From Agapanthus africanus (lineage: Eukaryota > Streptophyta > Magnoliopsida > Asparagales > Amaryllidaceae): a stretch of 64,000 nucleotides of DNA. The notes under the pieces are model-generated. The model made no database searches. It worked only from the letters and a program-made list of their open reading frames with translations, and was not told the DNA's origin. The DNA lies in assembly GCA_030015575.1 (NCBI GenBank), contig CM057338.1:778237864-778301863 (forward strand), given 5' to 3'. The stretch's first letter is position 1. Every line of letters begins with the position of its first letter. This document shows positions 58,451-64,000 of the stretch, in pieces. The translations under genes were made by a program, and so were the position numbers.

Positions 58451-60672
58451 TGTAGGGTTCCTTGGCACACTAATGAAGTCTCACAAGTGATCAAACATGG
58501 CTAATTCAAATTTTACAAGTGCCTACAAACCCTAATATGGATCGTTAACTAGATATGTAGGCGATGCAAGCATGTAAACGAATTTTAACTAAAGGAAAGA
58601 AGCTACAACCTTTGTAGATCCGGTCCTCCACGTCCTAGGCTCCGTGATGAGGTTCCTCCGCTGTCCAAATCAAATCCATGACTCTAGCATCGGCTTCATC
58701 GGAGAAATGGGCGGGCTTGGTCGTCGGCTCGATGCCGAAGATGATCTACGTCGAGGCATCACAAGATCAAGCTCCAACTTCACCAAGCCATGAAAACTAG
58801 TGAAGGAAACACCCTATACTACTTGGCAAGAGGTAGAGGATGAAGAAATAGGAGGTGGGTTCACTTTAGAATTGAATTTCTCACTCATTTGCTCAAGTTG
58901 CCATTGATGTAGAAAGCTTTTCTTTCTTGCTCATGAAGAAGAAGAAGAAAGAAATGGATATGATAAGTATTATTTTTTGAAAGAAAATAAAAATGAATAC
59001 TTATCATGTCTTCAACTATGGTTTAGTGTAGAGATTTAACTAAGGTTAGATGAGTGGTTAGGGTTAGAGAAGAGACAAGAATGGTGGACTTGTTCAAAGC
59101 ATCAAGAAGCTTCAACAAGCAAACAAAACAAGCCACCATTCTCTTTTCTTCTTTTCTAAAATAAATAAATAAATAAATAGATAAAAGAATAAGTAAATGA
59201 AATGAAACCCTAATCACTAACTAACCATGGTTTAATTCTTTACACAAACCCAAGCAAGAATGTATCATCAAACATGATACAATCATGTGCACAAAAAATA
59301 TATCACATATACAATGTGCATTTCAAGTGAGTAAATCCATTTAAAGTGAACCAATACTAGTTGATGCAAAGTAATATATCAAATATATAATTATACATTA
59401 AATCATTAAATCAACACTTGATTCAATGATCCGGTCATGTCGCATATAACCGGCTAGTATCCAATGTATCGGCTTATCGAATCAATCCTTGATTCGATAA
59501 CTAGGTTATATCGCATACAACCATTCGACACATTCATCGCGAGAATGAAATACGGTATCACATACACGTATTATTCTCGGTCCCGCACATATCTCATATG
59601 CGCTCCTATTTCGTTTCGCTTGAGCCAGGAAACCTCTGTGTAGGACTCTAAAGACTCGTCAATACGCCGGCAGCAGATGATGATCATATCAAACACCCAC
59701 ATGCCGCAAGCGGTCTGCTAAACGTAACGGCCACCCGGGTATTGAGCGATCAGAAGATCGACGAGCAAGCCCGCTCACACTCCTGTGAATCCAACCAGTA
59801 ACACTTACCGTACAGTCCGGTCTGTTCGTCTGATATGTCGCATATCTCGCCTAGGGGTGGTAAACGTCAGACCCCAATAGCTTGATAAGTCATGCCGACG
59901 TAAGGTCCATAACTATCGTGAAACTACTGATAACTCTTACCAGTATATCACTGCAACCCTGGCCAGGGATTTCCTGTTATGGCCAGTCGAGCATAGCGCA
60001 ACATCAACCCCCAATACCGGGAGAGACGAATCCCCTCCTATCGCTCATTGCCTCCATGTGAATCGGGACTGTACCCAAAAACCACCTGTTTGCACGACTC
60101 AGTAGAGCCGTGGTAGGGTGGAAATCAAAGCACAGTGGGAAACACACAAGACTCTATGATGATCTCGGGTCAACAGACTAAGCTGTACCAGTGTCACCAG
60201 AGAACTGCCATCTAACGTGAGGTATAATACCATCTGGGAGTTCTCGGCGAGTCCGTTCAGTGTACCCAGTCTCCACTGAGCACCCGTATACCATCTCTGA
60301 TGTCAAACACCAATGGATATGGGATCATCCATCGCCCATCGCATGGGTCGAGAAGATATACGCTAGTCTACTCTGGAATATCGATGCCCCGTCTCGATAT
60401 TCCCTCGACTAGGAACATTGAAGGATGTACTCATGGACTATCCAGGCCCCACTAGTATGATCTGCATCACAGTCCTGGAAGTCGAGTACACATCCTAAGG
60501 GCTTTATCAACATGTAACAGAGAGACAGAAAGTATACACGTTAAGATAAAGAGCAACCAGATAGCGTACTATCATGTCGAGCAAGAAAGTCCTACCTATA
60601 TATGTCCCAGCATCCACTACAATATACATCCAATGTACAGTAATGGCCTCTAGGGCATACATATAACTAACA
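58451..60672 (-). mobile_element. Solo LTR G (E/F family) on the minus strand
   Basis: 2222 bp. On the minus strand it starts TGTTAGTTATATG and ends GGAACCCTACA, with GCGGA on both sides (58446-58450 and 60673-60677). No internal region follows, so this is a solo LTR left by recombination between the two LTRs of a full element. Its length equals that of the E 3' LTR. Confidence 0.93.
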
Positions 60673-60677
60673 GCGGA
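60673..60677. repeat. Target-site duplication of solo LTR G, right copy
   Basis: GCGGA, directly after the LTR. Confidence 0.92.
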
Positions 60678-60703
60678 CTATGGTTTGTTGGCCTGCGTCA
60701 AGG

Positions 60704-61119
60704 TCATAGGACGGTAGGGGTAAAATTTTATTGGTAATTTCAAGTGTTGAAATTTGCAATGAGATTGCATATCTTCTATGAGATAGTTGGATCCCGATAC
60801 CTGCTGCGAGTAAGAGTTACTCCTGGAAGAGTTTTACACATTACAATTAGCCGATCAAGTAGGTGTCTAGAAAGGTGTTAACGGGGTTACGCCCCTGGGA
60901 AAACGAGGTTTACTTTAATTAGGTCCGTGCGAAAGCACGGGGAACCTCCCTCAAAGTACCGGCACTGGCCTGGCTGAAAGATTGACGAACTTGTAGAGTG
61001 TAATTAATCCCGGCTAGTCTTTCCTTTTAGGGTTTGAAGGAAGATTTGACTGAAACAGTGGGCGATATCATGATTAGATAAATTGATAACCAATCTAATA
61101 TTGTAAAAGCGCATGTTGA
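60704..61119 (+). other. Element F leader, last part (no recognised gene)
   Basis: It parallels E 33682-34160, with GGATCCCGATACC, a TCAAAGTACCG stretch and TGAGTGTTTTCTTCTCTCTC just before pol. No gene is seen. Confidence 0.5.
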
Positions 61120-61520
61120 GTGTTTTCTTCTCTCTCTCTCTCCTGGTTGCGACTATGTCATGCCTTAATCATGACCGAACCCGCTTGTTATACCGCGCTT
61201 AGGAACGTTGGTCCCGCTCCAACTTATAATTGTTATAAGACAGAGCAGGAAATAGGGGATTACCAGAATTCCTGTGCCGCCCAAACGAAGAAAGTGCATG
61301 CTGATGCATCTTTTTCGGGTGTGTTCATTACAGAGAACTGTTTCTCAGTATCCTTTACGTCCTGGGTATGAGATACCAGATCAGGATCCCGCATATGTAA
61401 TTTGTTACATGGGCTACAGATAGGTAGAGAACTGAGAACGGGTGATAAATTTCATGAGATAGAAACGGTGCAAGTGTTGCAGCCAAGTCTGTTGGTAGTT
61501 ATCACCCTGTATTACCAGAA
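61120..61520 (+). pseudogene. Element F copia protease region (broken)
   Basis: An ORF of 83 codons (61120-61371) runs through VGPAPTYNCYKTEQEIGDYQ to SFTSWV. A TGA interrupts just where E continues into its D-T-G motif; in F the codons after it read a changed motif (R-Y-Q-I-R-I-P-H-M in the shifted frame). The active-site region is therefore damaged. Confidence 0.75.
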
Positions 61521-61729
61521 TACATTGATTCTGAACGAGTGTTATTAGATACCGAACCTGATATACAATATCATATCAGTCTCTTTATTAGTAAAGAAGG
61601 ATATAATTTTGTATTGTTGGATAATGTTTTGAACATTTCCTATATCAAGTGTTGATCGGTTCAGGCACGTTATCTAAAAGCATAGACGTTCTAAATTAAA
61701 CCACAGTTCTTAACGTACAGAACACACAC

Positions 61730-62480
61730 AAGAGGAAGAGTTCAGAAATGAACGAATCCTTCTTGAGGCATTGTAGACTAGGTCATATCAATGCGACCCG
61801 ACTAGCTGAAGTTACATAAAGATGCATATTTAAATTAGTTTGAATTTACATCTTGTGAAATTTGCCGGTCATGTCACAGAGATAAGACGACCACAGCTTC
61901 GTTTATTGGAAACAGAGAAAGAGTTGGTGAACTCTTAGGATTGATACATTCTGATGTATGAAGGTCCCCTGTCTACATATGCCAAGACCGGTTCTTTGTA
62001 CTTCATTACATTCACTGATTATCTCTCAAGATCCGGACATATGTTCCTGTTGAATTACAAGTCTGGAACTTTTAAGAAATTCGATGAATATAAGTTAGAA
62101 GCAGAGAACCAAAAACGGGTATAAGTATTGTCCTTTGATAAGATCAAGGAGGATAATACTTGAGCACGGAATTCCTGGACTTTTTTAAAGGAGAATGAGA
62201 TTCTCTCTCAGCATTACTCCTCCGTATACACCACAGCACGTCGGTGTATCGGGGCGGAGCAATCACACCCTATGTGATATGGTGCGCTCTATGATGATTA
62301 CTACTGAGTTTCTTATTTCCTTTTGGGAGTTATGCACTTGAGAAGCTGCATACCTATTGAATAGGGTTCCAATCAAATCAGTTGTCTACCACTTCATATG
62401 TGATATGGAATGGGAAGAGCCCATATCTTAAGTATGTTAAGATTTGAGGTTGTCCAGCCTATGTCTAAAAGCATAATCTG
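61730..62480 (+). pseudogene. Element F copia integrase region (broken)
   Basis: It parallels E 34740-35500: the LRHCRLGHIN pre-integrase motif near 61755-61790, the core near 61930-62230 (TGSLYFITFTD near 61988-62020; PPYTP near 62218) and the C-terminal N-L-D-K-L-E-A-type stretch near 62475. Several stops and shifts. Confidence 0.8.
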
Positions 62481-62699
62481 GACAAGCTCGAGGCAAAGAC
62501 AGTTCTGTAGTAGTTTGTTGGATATCCTAAGCATTCACAAGGGAATATCTTCTACCTAACCGAGGAACAAAAGATGTTTTGTTTCTCAACATGCCACCTT
62601 TGTGAAAGGGAATTTCTTATGAAGAAATTAGTGGTCATGAGGTAGAACTGGAAGGAGTTCCAGCTATACAAACTGCAGCTGATGATTTGGTAGAACCAA

Positions 62700-63551
62700 A
62701 GGATTCAATAGTTTCCAACGAACCTTAGACTCTCCGCCGATCTGGTAGGGTTCCTCATCCACCTGAGAGATACCTCGGTTTCTCTATGACAGTGGGAGCG
62801 AGGATTGCATCATGAGTTGATGACCAAACTAGTTTTGAGCTGGCCATCAGGAGTAGGACTCTGTAAGAATGGCTGGATGCTTATCGATCTAAGATGGAAT
62901 CCTTATACACCAACAAAGTATGGACTTTGGTTGCTTTATTTGAAGGGTTAAATCCCCATCAGGAGCAAGTATATCTTGAGAAGATTACTTGGTGTACATG
63001 AAAAAGTTGAGAATTTCAAAGCTATGCTTATGTCCATCCAGATCTTACTTACCACGGCTACATACCATGACTACGATATCTGGCGGTTGGGTGTCATGAC
63101 TGCTTTTCTAAATGATGATTTGGAAGAGAGCGTCTATAAGTACACAGCCAGAGGGCTTCGTAGACAGTGGGAGCAGCGGAAACGTGTGCAAGATGTTTTA
63201 TGTGATAAATCAGCCAACGCGGAGTTGGAACATCTATTTTGATGTGGTAGTCAAAGAGTTTGACTTCATCAAAATGGTAGATGAACCTTGTATATACAAA
63301 AAGGTAGTAGGGAGTATGGTGATGATCCTCGTAGAGTACGTGGATGACATACTCTTGATAGGGAAGGAGTTTCCTATGCTACGCTCGGTCAATCTCTTCT
63401 TATCACAATGATTCTCCATATAGGATCAAAGTGATACCTCCTAAATCCTGGGTTTTGGATCTATGAGATAGATCTAATTGGATGTTAGGATTCTCACTAG
63501 TTGTAGTGAGATGGTATCAATCGATCCTGGGGAGAATCACTGGAAAGGTTC
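62700..63551 (+). pseudogene. Element F copia reverse transcriptase (broken, cut by H)
   Basis: RT pieces in two or three frames: PPERYLGFSMTVG-type sequence near 62756-62790, TQPEGFVDSGSSGNVCKMFY near 63135-63195, SRSWN near 63220, and FDVVVKEFDFIKM then DEPCIYKKVVGSMVMILVEY with intact YVDDILLIGKEF to 63371 (ORF 63112-63411). It is closer to an open frame than E. H interrupts at 63552 after GGTTC. Confidence 0.85.
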
Positions 63552-64000
63552 TGTTGGAGATACTGCCATCAGAGTCAATTATTGGATCACAAGCACGTGA
63601 TTGTAATGATTGAGGGAGGACCTGTCCCAGTAGAACAGTCTTACTCAAGATGATAGTATGCTATCTGGTTTATCTTTATCATCATGTACTGCTTTAGGTG
63701 ACCTGACAGGTCGCTATTACACATTGATAGAGCCCTCAGGATTCTTGCTTGACTGCCAGCAGTATGAGGGCGATCATATACGTGGGAGCTGGTAGTCTAT
63801 AAGCACATCCTTAAAAGGTCCCTAGTCGTGGGAGTTTCGAGACAGGGCATCGATACTCCAGAGTAGACTAGTGTATACAGTCGAGACCCCGACGAGGGGC
63901 GGTGGCCGGTCTCACAAGCCACTGGTGTCAGTTGGTTCACCTAAGATGTATACAGGTGCTCATTGGGTTATGAGTACACCGGACAGGACTCGCCGGGAAC
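63552..64000 (+). mobile_element. Element H: start of another B/C-type copia LTR (partial)
   Basis: It starts TGTTGGAGATACTGCC inside the pol of F; E reads on uninterrupted at the matching place (36480). The first 449 bp match the B and C LTRs in order (ACAGTCTTACTC, GATGATAGTATGCTATCTGG, GACGAGGGGCGGTGGCC) but with an extra ~40 bp near 63688-63722. GGTTC before it is the likely left TSD. The rest is beyond the window. Confidence 0.85.

Larger units (their letters stand above)
58285..60703 (+). repeat. Triplicate TTGGC-CTGC-GTCAA hairpins, element F (split by G)
   Basis: Copies at 58285-58301, 58376-58392 (ATTGGCTTGCGTCAAGG, one base off) and 60687-60703. The centre YTGC is shared by all three. 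Solo LTR G lies between copies 2 and 3. Confidence 0.75.
53668..64000 (+). mobile_element. Element F: Ty1/copia-type retrotransposon, 3' end beyond the window
   Basis: F is the sister of E: the same LTR family, leader and pol order. It comprises 5' LTR 53668-55854, PBS 55856, leader with GC stem, D-shared block and two modules, then solo LTR G (58451-60672), protease, integrase and RT remnants, and the start of element H at 63552 that interrupts RT/RNase H. The 3' LTR is not in the window. Confidence 0.88.

Noticed and set aside
1..64000. A conventional host gene between the transposons
   Set aside because: No segment is left outside the nested elements; every junction closes on a TSD or on continuing element sequence.

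Overview
The window looks like intergenic DNA from a large, repeat-rich flowering-plant genome. Nearly all of it can be assigned to nested LTR retrotransposons. I see no host gene, rRNA, tRNA gene, CRISPR array or bacterial feature. Evidence for a plant: Ty3/gypsy Tat-type polyprotein with two RNase H domains, Ty1/copia polyprotein remnants, initiator-Met-tRNA primer binding sites (TGGTATCAGA type), purine-rich polypurine tracts, 5-bp target duplications and TG...CA LTR ends. The species cannot be named from this.

Layout. Level 0 is element A, a decayed Ty3/gypsy Tat-like pol (1-3399, resuming 52446-53662). A is split by element B, a Ty1/copia-type element (3405-52440, TSD TCTAC). B was invaded four times: a 553-bp near-perfect inverted repeat in its 5' LTR (3479-4031, TSD CCTAT); D, a minus-strand LTR-internal-LTR-internal-LTR array with no recognisable genes (7005-25767, TSD ATGGC); E, a plus-strand copia element (28740-39152, TSD TAATT); and C, a minus-strand copia element (41270-51003, TSD AGCGG) in B's 3' LTR. 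A was also hit by F, another copia element (53668 to beyond the window). F holds G, a minus-strand solo LTR (58451-60672, TSD GCGGA), and the start of H, a further copia-type LTR (63552 onward). Every complete insertion could be closed on a matching 5-bp duplication, so the order is firm: A, then B and F, then the palindrome, D, C, E, G and H.

Genes. All coding capacity is broken. A keeps protease, RT, RNase H, a second (archaeal-type) RNase H and the start of integrase, with several frameshifts and stops. B, C, E and F keep fragments of protease, integrase, RT and RNase H. None shows a recognisable gag; instead each has about 3 kb between PBS and pol.

Most interesting signal. That long leader carries an ordered set of RNA-like structures in all four copia elements: a GC-rich stem 150-250 nt after the PBS; two tandem ~92-nt modules (eight copies in total) whose stems show compensatory changes, including a stem with a conserved bulged T; a GGTTTT-N4-AAAACC hairpin; and three TTGRC...GTCAA hairpins whose loop differs between elements but is the same in the three copies within one element. 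A second, unrelated structure is an array of about a dozen short GTGC...GCAC hairpins with stem changes in the internal region of D. D also shares a ~135-bp block with the leaders of E and F. I do not recognise any of these as a named family.
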